DNA of 64,000 nucleotides, from positions 48,047 through 112,046 of the forward strand of contig BJHK01000002.1 of NCBI GenBank assembly GCA_014192425.1, given 5' to 3'. A program made the translations under genes and the position numbers. Under the pieces are notes generated by a model. It was given only the letters and a program-made list of their open reading frames with translations. It was not told where the DNA came from and made no database searches. Positions within the stretch are counted from its first letter, which is position 1; every line of letters starts with the position of its first letter. Of the stretch, positions 55,730 through 63,593 are shown piece by piece. This stretch comes from Planctomycetia bacterium. Its GTDB lineage: Bacteria; Planctomycetota; Planctomycetia; Pirellulales; UBA1268.

Positions 55730-57784
55730 ATGTCTGCCGCAAGCGCTTGGTATTCAGCAACTCGCACCGAGTTTCTCGACATGCCTCACGACAAAGTCGT
55801 GGAACGGCTCACGAATGCAGCAGGTCGCGATGGCTGGCACGTGGAGCCGGAGCAACACGAGGAATGGTTAGCGAGTGTCGACTTGCTGCAAAACCATCTT
55901 TCCCGTGCGGTGACGATCCTGAGACAGTCGCTCGCCGATCAGAGTTTAGCAGACTTCGAGGCCGTCGTTCTCGAATACGACATGCGCAGGCGCGGGCTCC
56001 GGATCGATTGCGTCTTGTTGGGAAAGGGCGTTATTGCCGTCCTTGAGTTCAAGCGTAACGCCGTACAAAAAGCCGATCGCGATCAAGTGGAGAACTATTG
56101 CGTTAACCTGCTGGAGTTTCATGGGGAAACCCGGCGGCTTCATGAAGAACACTCCGTAATCCTGGCTCCCATCGTTGTTCAGACGGAGGGCCGCGTCATC
56201 AAACGACCGGTGCCCACATACGGGTTTCTGCCTACGCCATGGAACGCCATCGTGACTCCGACGACGGCAAGTTCTCGTGACGAGCTGTCTGATTCCCTGA
56301 GGGCGATACTGGGCCTGCGATTCTCAAAAACGCTGCCCGACCCCACGAAATGGCTTCGGTCTGCCTTCTCGCCTTCATCCACGATTCTCGACGCCGCCCT
56401 CTCGTTGTACGGCCAGCATGACGTAACCGCTATCGGCCAGCATGCAGCGCCAATCGAACTGATTCGCGACTGCACCAAGAACGTGTGCTCCTGGGTTCGG
56501 AAGAGTCAGTCAGACGGCGTCAATCGGATCATCTTTGTTTCCGGTGCACCGGGAAGCGGCAAGACGTTGCTCGGCCTGCAAGTGGCGTTCGCACCAGAGT
56601 TCGCAAACGACTCGGTGTTCGTAACGGGCAACTCGCCACTCGTCGAAGTTCTCGAAGCTGCACTTAAGCAGTCCTATGTCCGCGGCGTCCGGCGCCGAGG
56701 GTTGGCGGGGTATCCAAAAGAGGCCGCGAAGCACGTCATCCACAATGCAACCTTCAAGATCATCAAAGCGCACGCATTCCTCGGCAACCGCGGCTCGACA
56801 ACGGGATCGACCGACGGAAAGGTTCTGATTTTCGACGAAGCGCAGCGCACGTATGAAAAAGGTAAGCGCGTCCTGCGAAAGCCGCTCGAAGACGACGAGG
56901 CGGCTTTGATTCTTAAATCCATGGAATCCTCGTACGGACAGGGGTGCGTGGTCGTGGCGTTATTGGGACACAACCAGTTCATCAACGCTGGCGAAGTCGG
57001 AAGCGGGGCATGGATACACGCGGCTCGGCGACATGGATGGCGATGCGTCATCGCAAACGAGACGGCCGAACTGCTTAGTGATGCGGATCGGGAAACGTTG
57101 CGATCTTTCGGTAGCCGTGACGTCTTGAAGGCAGGTCATCTGAAGCACTCGCTACGCTACTACCGCAATACGAGGATCGAGGAATGGGTAGCGGCAGTTC
57201 TTGACGGAGATGCGCAGGCAGCAAGGCAGGTTGCAAAGACCTTTGACGCAGCAGACACCGTATGGCTCACTCGCTCGCTTCAGGACGGAAAGTCCTGGAT
57301 TCGAAACCATCGCGTCGGGGAGCAGCGTGGCGGGATAGTCGGTTCTGGCAACGGAGGAAGACTTGCGGCCGAAGGGCTGTTTGTCGGCCTCAAGCCCAGC
57401 ATCGCTGACTGGATGCTGAAGCCCGACAGCGACATTCGGTCATCGAACATGCTGGAGACGATTCAAAACCAGTATCAGATCCAGGGGCTGGAGATCGACT
57501 GGGTTCTGGTCTGTTGGGACCTCGATCTCCGCCGCAGCAGCAGTAGTGGCTGGGCTGCCCACAAACTCAGCGGCACCAAGTGGCAGGCAAAGCCTGCATC
57601 TTTAGACGTTGCCAAGAACGGATACCGCGTACTACTCACGCGCGCTCGCAAGGGGATGGCTATTTTCGTTCCTATGGGGGACCTGACCGGGATCGATGAA
57701 ACGCGATCGGCTGCCGCCTACAACGGCATTGCCGATTATTTATTGCGCTGCGGAGCGCGTTCAATGGCCGCGGACGCTCCGTGA
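55730..57784 (+). CDS. DUF2075 (Schlafen-like) nuclease-helicase
   Basis: 684 residues. N-terminal PD-(D/E)xK-type nuclease: RIDCVLLGKGVIAVLEFKRN with Asp93, Glu106 and Lys108. ATPase: Walker A SGAPGSGKTLLGL (Lys278), Walker B KVLIFDEAQRTYEKGKR, VVVALLGHNQFINAGE. C-terminal motifs NQYQIQGLEIDWVLVCWDLDLR and YRVLLTRARKGMAIFVPMGD. ATG 55730 is 9 bp after the S24 stop: one operon. Base composition is clearly less GC-rich than the S24 gene, so the helicase was probably acquired separately. Probable phage-defence effector; activity not shown. Confidence 0.88.
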   Translation: MSAASAWYSATRTEFLDMPHDKVVERLTNAAGRDGWHVEPEQHEEWLASVDLLQNHLSRAVTILRQSLADQSLADFEAVVLEYDMRRRGLRIDCVLLGKGVIAVLEFKRNAVQKADRDQVENYCVNLLEFHGETRRLHEEHSVILAPIVVQTEGRVIKRPVPTYGFLPTPWNAIVTPTTASSRDELSDSLRAILGLRFSKTLPDPTKWLRSAFSPSSTILDAALSLYGQHDVTAIGQHAAPIELIRDCTKNVCSWVRKSQSDGVNRIIFVSGAPGSGKTLLGLQVAFAPEFANDSVFVTGNSPLVEVLEAALKQSYVRGVRRRGLAGYPKEAAKHVIHNATFKIIKAHAFLGNRGSTTGSTDGKVLIFDEAQRTYEKGKRVLRKPLEDDEAALILKSMESSYGQGCVVVALLGHNQFINAGEVGSGAWIHAARRHGWRCVIANETAELLSDADRETLRSFGSRDVLKAGHLKHSLRYYRNTRIEEWVAAVLDGDAQAARQVAKTFDAADTVWLTRSLQDGKSWIRNHRVGEQRGGIVGSGNGGRLAAEGLFVGLKPSIADWMLKPDSDIRSSNMLETIQNQYQIQGLEIDWVLVCWDLDLRRSSSSGWAAHKLSGTKWQAKPASLDVAKNGYRVLLTRARKGMAIFVPMGDLTGIDETRSAAAYNGIADYLLRCGARSMAADAP

Positions 57785-57935
57785 GTTGAACCGAAACGCC
57801 TAGGCCGATCCTGGGCCGCCTCGGCCCGGCTGCAGTAGCCGCGAAAGCAACGACAGGCTATGCGCCAATCGCTTTGCGCCAGATAATCCGTGCCTGCATC
57901 TCAGGCCGCCCCCAAAAGCCACAGTTTGGCTACCC

Positions 57936-57964
57936 TTGACGCGCGATGTGTACGGCTGTATACT
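57936..57964 (+). promoter_or_regulatory. Sigma-70-type promoter of the methyltransferase
   Basis: TTGACG (57936-57941), 17-bp spacer, TATACT (57959-57964). Start would be near 57971, 31 bp before ATG 58002, which has GGAGGG at 57990-57995. This decides for 58002 over the in-frame codon at 57936. Confidence 0.75.
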
Positions 57965-58001
57965 CTCTGCATTCGTCTCCCTGGTAGTTGGAGGGCATGC
58001 G

Positions 58002-59543
58002 ATGCAACCGGAATCGAATACGCTGCGAACCGTCAAGGTGCGTGAGACAACTATGAAGAAACGAAAACAGCCGGCAGATGCGCCTAAGTCCCGATCACGC
58101 AAGCCAACCAAAAAAGTGGGACGTACGGCATCGCGGTCTGGTCGCCCCGCCTTCACGTTCATCGACCTATTTGCTGGAATCGGCGGCTTCCATCACGCGC
58201 TGCACGCCTTGGGTGGAAAATGCGTCATGGCGTGTGAGTTTGATCCGGAATGTCGCCGCGTTTACAGAAGTTCCTTCCCGGAATTGCCGGAAAAACGGTT
58301 CGTCAGCAACATTCGATCGCTTACCCGAGAAGATGTCGACGACGATCGCTCCAGCAGATCGACAGCAGAAATAGCGCGCATGGTGCCGGACCATGACGTA
58401 CTGTGCGGCGGCTTTCCGTGCCAGCCGTTTTCGAAGTCTGGTTTTCAGCAAGGTGTTCGCGACAAAACTCGTGGAACGCTGTTCTTCGACATCATGGAGA
58501 TCGTTCGGGCAAAGCACCCGAAGTTCATCATGCTCGAGAACGTGAGGAACCTTGCTGGTCCACGACACACCGCCACATGGGCTTTGATCATTGAGGCATT
58601 GCGATCTGAAGGCTATCGGGTTGCAGATGATCCAGTGGTCCTTTCACCGCACCTCGTTCCTCAAGAATACGGCGGAGCGCCGCAGGTTCGTGACCGCGTC
58701 TTCATTTTGGCAGAGTATGTGCCGGACTCTGACAAGCAGTCACTATTTTCTCGCCCTCTTTTAACTAGAACTGCATTTCGTTCATGGGATCCCGACAAGT
58801 GGCAAATTCGTGACTTTGTCGTTCCTGATGCCTCTATTCCAAATGTGGCTCAATATCGGCTAAGTGAAGATGAACGAACGTGGGTCAAAGCATGGGACTA
58901 TTTTGTCTCACAAATCCCTCGCGATGACCTGCCAGGCTTTCCGATCTGGGCTCATGCTTTCGATCGCACACCAAAGATCCCCGACGAAGCGCCGGATTGG
59001 GAGCGAAACTTTCTCGTAAAGAACTCACGGTTCTATAACGACAACAAGCAATTCATTGACGATTGGCTCGGGATGAGGTGGGGTCCAAAAAAGCAAACCG
59101 TCCTCGACTTTCCGTTCTCTCGGCAGAAGTTTGAATGGCAGGCACGGAAGAAACACCCAGGCCGCAGAGGTCGAAGGCTCAGCGATCTTGTCATTCAGAT
59201 AAGGCCTAGTGGTATACGGGTAAAGCCTGCGACGTATCTGCCGGCGCTCGTTGCGATAACGCAGACGTCGGTTATCGGGCCCGACGTAGCGCCAGGCGTT
59301 AGCGACTTCCGAAAACTCACGCCAAAAGAAGCGTCTGCGCTGCAGGGCATGCCCGCCGATACGTTTATGAAGGCCGGTGTCGATGACAAGGCCGCATATC
59401 GGCAGTTAGGAAATGCCGTCAACGTAGGTGTTGTGTCGCTGGCGTTTCAGGCGTTAGCCGGTTCGGCTTTGCTTGGTAGGGAGTTTTCGCTACCCGAAGA
59501 TCCAGGCTCGCTGCCGCTTTTCAAACTTGCACATACAGCGTAA
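58002..59543 (+). CDS. DNA (cytosine-5) methyltransferase, Dcm family
   Basis: 513 residues. Motif [18 protein letters not shown], motif [18 protein letters not shown] with catalytic Cys140, motif [12 protein letters not shown], motif [16 protein letters not shown], a variable target-recognition region (about 270-400), and motifs [16 protein letters not shown] and [15 protein letters not shown] basic N-terminal tail ([21 protein letters not shown]) precedes the fold. Converges with two putative endonuclease genes, giving a restriction-modification unit. Low GC relative to the window. Target sequence unknown. Confidence 0.93.
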   Translation: MQPESNTLRTVKVRETTMKKRKQPADAPKSRSRKPTKKVGRTASRSGRPAFTFIDLFAGIGGFHHALHALGGKCVMACEFDPECRRVYRSSFPELPEKRFVSNIRSLTREDVDDDRSSRSTAEIARMVPDHDVLCGGFPCQPFSKSGFQQGVRDKTRGTLFFDIMEIVRAKHPKFIMLENVRNLAGPRHTATWALIIEALRSEGYRVADDPVVLSPHLVPQEYGGAPQVRDRVFILAEYVPDSDKQSLFSRPLLTRTAFRSWDPDKWQIRDFVVPDASIPNVAQYRLSEDERTWVKAWDYFVSQIPRDDLPGFPIWAHAFDRTPKIPDEAPDWERNFLVKNSRFYNDNKQFIDDWLGMRWGPKKQTVLDFPFSRQKFEWQARKKHPGRRGRRLSDLVIQIRPSGIRVKPATYLPALVAITQTSVIGPDVAPGVSDFRKLTPKEASALQGMPADTFMKAGVDDKAAYRQLGNAVNVGVVSLAFQALAGSALLGREFSLPEDPGSLPLFKLAHTA

Positions 59544-59574
59544 CGCATCCCATGGTGCCCGCGGCTAGTTGTTA

Positions 59575-60318
59575 TTACGACTCTGGCACTACCTCCCACC
59601 CAGCGATGATTCCCTCGCCTCCGCACGGATGGCGATTGGCGTCACGGAACCGACCTGTGATGGCTGGCCCACTTACAAGCCCGAGACGCGCCAATAATGC
59701 GTCGGCGATCTCGACCAGGTCGTCTAAGCGGTACGTGAGCGCGACGGGATCCACGCTTCTTAAAACGCGACTTAGGTTTACTGCAATCTCGTCGTCAAGC
59801 CCGAGGCTCGCACACGTGGCTCGGGCCCTTTCGATTGCGGTCGCGTCGTAGTCAAAGCCATACATCACTACAGCGCGGCGGGATGCAATATTGGTTTTCC
59901 GTAACCGTTGCGCATCGTGAACAAGACTACGGTCCTTAAGGTAGGGTGACAGTAGTTTTTGCAAGCCGTAGTCATTGTTTTTTCCATTATCTCCCACGAG
60001 AGCAATGTGTTTGATCTCTACGGCCCATCCGAAATCCGTCGCCACGCCTCCGGGCTTGCAGATCATAAGATCGCACGTCGCGCGGGCTGCATCCGGATAT
60101 GCGTATTCCAAGTGCTCGGCACAAAAATGTGGCAGTTCGTTCGGGAAGTTGTGCGCCCACCACGTAGCCGCCTCGCGCACAAACTGGGGTTCGTTCAACG
60201 ACTTGGCGCCTTGTAGATACGTCCGGCCAGTGCGTTGGCTGGCGCGTATCGCAGTGGTCGTCCGGTCAATCTGTGGAACGGCCTGCGCGAGCCTTGCGAC
60301 AAGTGTTTCTAAGTTCAT
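59575..60318 (-). CDS. Putative restriction endonuclease subunit or companion
   Basis: 247 residues. CDLMICKPGGVATDFGWAVEIKHIALVGDNGKNND contains a possible PD-(D/E)xK core (D...E-I-K). No close family recognised. The stop lies 31 bp from the methyltransferase stop (convergent), and the start is 20 bp after the end of the next gene, so it is second in a two-gene minus-strand operon. Restriction enzyme is inferred from position and motif. Confidence 0.5.
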   Translation of the reverse strand: MNLETLVARLAQAVPQIDRTTTAIRASQRTGRTYLQGAKSLNEPQFVREAATWWAHNFPNELPHFCAEHLEYAYPDAARATCDLMICKPGGVATDFGWAVEIKHIALVGDNGKNNDYGLQKLLSPYLKDRSLVHDAQRLRKTNIASRRAVVMYGFDYDATAIERARATCASLGLDDEIAVNLSRVLRSVDPVALTYRLDDLVEIADALLARLGLVSGPAITGRFRDANRHPCGGEGIIAGWEVVPES

Positions 60319-60338
60319 GGTTACGCGCTCTTGCCGGC

Positions 60339-61283
60339 CTATGGCTCTTTAAGCAAGGAAATGGGGGTGACTACAAACACTTGGTCGAGCAACACAACCG
60401 CATTCCAGGAGGAATGAATCGGGCTAGTCACGCCGTTGTTGAACTTGACTTGCACTTTGGCGAGGTACGGCTGAGCGGCTGCGGCTGACACATGCAGGAA
60501 GACTCCCGAGGCAACGATATGCGGATCTGGTTGCCTCGTTGAGTTCGCACGCGGCGCAACGCGAAAGAAATGGGGGCGCATCGATTTGTCAACGATCGCC
60601 AAGTAGTCGCATGGGAGGCCACGCTTATCGAGCGATAGCAATTTTACGTACAACCCCTTGCGATTGGATCGAGGTAAGGCGTTAAATCGCTTGGCCGTTA
60701 GCCTTGCGACCGTTGCGCAGGCGTCTACGGCTGCGGAACTTTTGCGTCGTTTCCATGCAGAGCGCTTTGGGCCGCAGGTTCTACGCATTTCCGCTTCATA
60801 GCGCGGAACGGCGTTGGAAGCGATGCGTTTGAAAGTGTTGATGTCTTCGTCCGTACAGCCAAACCCTCGGCAGGTCGGGTTCTTCAGGCACTTTTTTAGG
60901 ATTCTCGGGTTACCTCGAAAAACGCTGAGCGATAGTTCTAAGCCCAACTCAGTGATTAAGACCAAGTCGCCTGTGCTGCCATCCCCATCGTTTTGGGTGA
61001 CATTGCGAATCGCTGCTAAGGCGCCCCCCTGGATGCTGACCCCGCACCCACGAGAAGATTTGGCGTATGCAGCAAGGGCACAGAGAATCCTCTTGTGTCC
61101 CTTCCGATTCTTTTTTGCAATTTTTCGTACATAGGCCGCGACGGTGCCGTATTCAGCCTCCGCCAACCCAGCGGCTCGAGCGATCCAGAGCAGGGTCGCG
61201 ATCTCGTAACTGACGCCGGTGTTGTGATTTGTTTCGTATGGCTGCAGGGCAGCCATGATTTCTCGGTAGAGTCGATGTGGCAT
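60339..61283 (-). CDS. Putative restriction endonuclease or accessory protein
   Basis: 314 residues. Notable segments: TGDLVLITELGLELSLSVFRGN (a possible D...E-L-S-L core), CLKNPTCRGFGCTDEDIN with two Cys pairs, and PYLAKVQVKFNNGVTSPIHSSWNA near the C-terminus, reminiscent of type II enzymes such as HaeIII or NgoBV, from memory. First gene of the operon with 59575-60318. AT-richer codons than chromosome-like neighbours. Whether it cuts DNA alone or with its neighbour is unknown. Confidence 0.45.
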   Translation of the reverse strand: MPHRLYREIMAALQPYETNHNTGVSYEIATLLWIARAAGLAEAEYGTVAAYVRKIAKKNRKGHKRILCALAAYAKSSRGCGVSIQGGALAAIRNVTQNDGDGSTGDLVLITELGLELSLSVFRGNPRILKKCLKNPTCRGFGCTDEDINTFKRIASNAVPRYEAEMRRTCGPKRSAWKRRKSSAAVDACATVARLTAKRFNALPRSNRKGLYVKLLSLDKRGLPCDYLAIVDKSMRPHFFRVAPRANSTRQPDPHIVASGVFLHVSAAAAQPYLAKVQVKFNNGVTSPIHSSWNAVVLLDQVFVVTPISLLKEP

Positions 61284-61323
61284 GTCCGCGCCTCCGGGGA
61301 GGGCGACAATAGGCCATGCGGTT

Positions 61324-61725
61324 TCACGCGGAAATGCCAGTTGTGCTCGATAACAGCCTAGTTTTCGACTCTAAGAGGCAGGCGTTCTTCAGATACTGCC
61401 GCCGCTCGGGCTTCTTCACGTCGGTCCGGCTGATTTCATCTTCTGTGCCCCGCGAAAACTGCGATAGAGGGGCCGATACAGCGATGAGCGGGTGTCGCGC
61501 GGCGGGCTCAAAAACCAGTGCACCGGGTCGATGTTCACCCGGATGTCGATCGCGTGGGGCTTGAGCCGCTCTCGCGGACGAGGAGGCCACGAGGCCGGCC
61601 CGCTCCGTGCCCCGCCGCTGCTTTTCTGTCCACCGCCGCGCCGCCCGCATGCTCCGCGTGAGCAAGGTGGCGCATGAGGCACCAAAGGCCGGCTCGAGCG
61701 GGGCGATAGGCAGGGCTGCAACCAT
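61324..61725 (-). pseudogene. DUF2075 helicase remnant, copy a
   Basis: Starts at ATG 61725 (MVAALPIAPLEPAFGA), where most of the protein is already missing, then reads LLTRSMRAARRW ... TERAGLVASSSA and breaks. Further along, in other frames, LKPHAIDIRVNIDPVHWFLSPPRDTRSSLY and the KKPERRQYLKNA segment remain. No Walker motifs. Non-functional. Confidence 0.75.
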
Positions 61726-61732
61726 GGGAGGC

Positions 61733-61764
61733 AGCATACCAACCCGAGGGACAACCTTGGTCCC
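61733..61764 (-). promoter_or_regulatory. 17-bp element plus -10 box, DUF2075 remnant a
   Basis: Minus strand: GGGACCAAGGTTGTCCC (61764-61748), TATGCT (61738-61733), ATG at 61725. Confidence 0.6.
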
Positions 61765-61775
61765 CCGCGGGGGGC

Positions 61776-61803
61776 TTGACGCAGGACGGTACGCATGTAC
61801 ACT
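61776..61803 (+). promoter_or_regulatory. Promoter of the HicAB fusion
   Basis: TTGACG (61776-61781), 16-bp spacer, TACACT (61798-61803), with GTACGCATGTAC overlapping the -10 box. Divergent from the element serving DUF2075 remnant a. Confidence 0.65.
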
Positions 61804-61832
61804 TATAACGTGCTGCCCGAAGGATCGATCGC

Positions 61833-62267
61833 ATGCCCCGAAAAATCCGCGAACTCGTCAGGGATCTCGTGAAGGCTGGATTTGAGGAGCGATCAGGCAA
61901 GGGAAGCCATCGGAACTACAGTCACCCGCTCGTTGCCAAAGTGGTTACGATATCGGGTAGGGATGGCGATGATGCCCGGCGGCATCTCGAGAAAACGGGT
62001 CAAGAGGCCATCAACGATGGTGAACCAATGGCGAAAGGCGACCGATACGTGAAGGTTGTCGAGTGGTCAGACGACGACAAGTGCTTCGTCGGCACCTGTC
62101 CACAACTGATGTACGGCGGATCCTATGGCGACGACGCCACGAAGGTGTTCGTCGAACTCTGCGAAATGGTCGAAGAGGCGATTGAAACGCTGGAGGAGGC
62201 CGGTAAGCCGTTGCCGCAACCGCTGCCCCTGCACGCGCTTGGAAGCGTGCTGCAACGGAGCGCGTGA
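61833..62267 (+). CDS. HicA-HicB fusion (toxin-antitoxin in one frame)
   Basis: 144 residues. Residues 1-65 are HicA-like: IRELVRDLVKAGFEERSGKGSHRNYSHP with the G-x-S-H catalytic histidine. Residues 70-144 are HicB-like: DRYVKVVEWSDDDKCFVGTCPQLMYGGSYGDDATKVFVELCEMVEEAIETLEEAGKPLPQP. An internal ATG (MAKGDRYVK) would be the natural HicB start. The two are usually separate, often overlapping genes; here no stop separates them. Confidence 0.8.
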   Translation: MPRKIRELVRDLVKAGFEERSGKGSHRNYSHPLVAKVVTISGRDGDDARRHLEKTGQEAINDGEPMAKGDRYVKVVEWSDDDKCFVGTCPQLMYGGSYGDDATKVFVELCEMVEEAIETLEEAGKPLPQPLPLHALGSVLQRSA

Positions 62268-62277
62268 TTGGCGAGCA

Positions 62278-62962
62278 AACCTGTGGCACTCCCAGGTCGT
62301 TGAGGTACTGGCTTACCCCCTCGTAAAACCCCGGGCTCCGTGTCCGGTCGCGCTTCGCCCCCGGCAGGACGAAGATCACCATCCCCTGCCGGGCCCGCGT
62401 GAGCAACACAAGGGAGGCGTTCTTCAGATACTGCCGCCGCTCGGGCTTCTTCACGTCGGTCCGGCTGATTTCATCTTTTGGGCCCCGCGAAAACTGTGAA
62501 AGCTCCAGTCGCTCCCACTCGAGCGTCAGACGGCGTCCCACGTGACTTTTCGTCCAGTCGAGCTCCAGCCCCTGCACCTGAAACTCCGTCGCCGCGTCCT
62601 CCAGATACAGCGATGAGCGGGTGTCGCGCGGCGGGCTCAAAAACCAGTGCACCGGGTCGATGTTCACCCGGATGTCGATCGCGTGGGGCTTGAGCCGCTC
62701 TCGCGGAAGAGGAGGCCACGAGGCCGGCCCGCTCCGTGCCCCGCCGCTGCCGACGGATCCACCGCCGCGCCGTCCGCATGCTCCGCGTGAGCACGATTGG
62801 GTAGTGGTCGCGAAACTCCGCGAAGAGCTCGCGGCCGACCTCTGCCTCGCCGTCGAGGAGGGCCTTCACGAAGCGGGAGAGGTGTTCTGCGCGGAAGGAA
62901 CGCATCGAGGTGGCCAGGTGCAACGCCGGCTCGAGCGGGGCGATAGGCAGGGCGGCAACCAT
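62278..62962 (-). pseudogene. DUF2075 helicase remnant, copy b
   Basis: ATG 62962 begins MVAALPIAPLEPALHLATSMRSFRAEHLSRFVKALLDGEAEVGRELFAEFRDHYPIVLTRSMRTARRW, directly joining a start to the region after the helicase motor. Frameshifts occur near 62705 and in the QGLELDWT segment. The C-terminal YLKNASLVLLTRARQGMVIFVLPGAKRDRTRSPGFYEGV is present. The nuclease and ATPase domains are missing. Confidence 0.78.
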
Positions 62963-62969
62963 GGGAGGC

Positions 62970-63001
62970 AGGATACCAATGCGAGGGACAACCTTGGTCC
63001 C
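62970..63001 (-). promoter_or_regulatory. 17-bp element plus -10 box, DUF2075 remnant b
   Basis: Minus strand: GGGACCAAGGTTGTCCC (63001-62985), TATCCT (62975-62970), ATG at 62962. Confidence 0.6.
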
Positions 63002-63012
63002 CCGCGGGGGGC

Positions 63013-63040
63013 TTGACGCAGGGCGGTACGCATGTACACT
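63013..63040 (+). promoter_or_regulatory. Promoter of the DUF4160-DUF2442 pair
   Basis: TTGACG (63013-63018), 16-bp spacer, TACACT (63035-63040), again with GTACGCATGTAC over the -10 box; nearly identical to the HicAB promoter. Confidence 0.65.
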
Positions 63041-63092
63041 TCCTGCCAACGCGGCGCGATGCCGCTGAAAGCCCCGCCAATCGGGTTGCCCG

Positions 63093-63335
63093 ATGCCAAC
63101 GATTCTGCGAAGTGGACCCTACCGCGTTTATTTCTACTCGCACGAGATGAACGAACCGCCCCACGTGCACGTCGATCGAGATGCGGCGTCGTGCAAGTTT
63201 TGGTTGTCCCCGGTAGCCCTCGCCAGTAACCTTGGATTTCGGGCACACGAGCTGCGAACGATCGAACGGTTGATCGAGAATTCCATCGACGAGCTTTTGG
63301 ACGAGTGGGAGGCTATCCATGGCGACGCAGGGTGA
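63093..63335 (+). CDS. DUF4160 protein, probable toxin of a pair
   Basis: 80 residues: MPTILRSGPYRVYFYSHEMNEPPHVHVDRDAASCKFWLSPVALASNLGFRAHELRTIERLIENSIDELLDEW, the DUF4160 pattern with E-P-P-H-V-H-V. It overlaps the DUF2442 gene by 17 bp. DUF4160-DUF2442 pairs behave like addiction modules by context. Confidence 0.85.
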   Translation: MPTILRSGPYRVYFYSHEMNEPPHVHVDRDAASCKFWLSPVALASNLGFRAHELRTIERLIENSIDELLDEWEAIHGDAG

Positions 63336-63579
63336 ACGCGTGACGAACGTGCATTGCACGGATGATTGCGTCGTCGTCGACTTGGCCGATGGCCGGACCA
63401 TTTCCGCCCCGCTCGCCTGGTATCCGCGGCTGTTGCACGCGACGCCCGAACAGCGGGCCAACTGGCAGGTTGCAGGCGCTGGGTACGGCATCCATTGGCC
63501 GGAGATCGATGAGGATATTTCCGTCGAGGGTCTGCTTCGTGGGGCTCCCGCACCGAGGCCGTCAGCCAAGGCCAGTTGA
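63319..63579 (+). CDS. DUF2442 protein, partner of DUF4160
   Basis: 86 residues: VTNVHCTDDCVVVDLADGRTISAPLAWYPRLLHATPEQRANWQVAGAGYGIHWPEIDEDISVEGLLRG, a typical DUF2442 domain with the WPEIDEDIS signature. Downstream partner of DUF4160. Confidence 0.88.
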   Translation: MATQGERVTNVHCTDDCVVVDLADGRTISAPLAWYPRLLHATPEQRANWQVAGAGYGIHWPEIDEDISVEGLLRGAPAPRPSAKAS

Positions 63580-63593
63580 CCAGCTCGGCCTGC

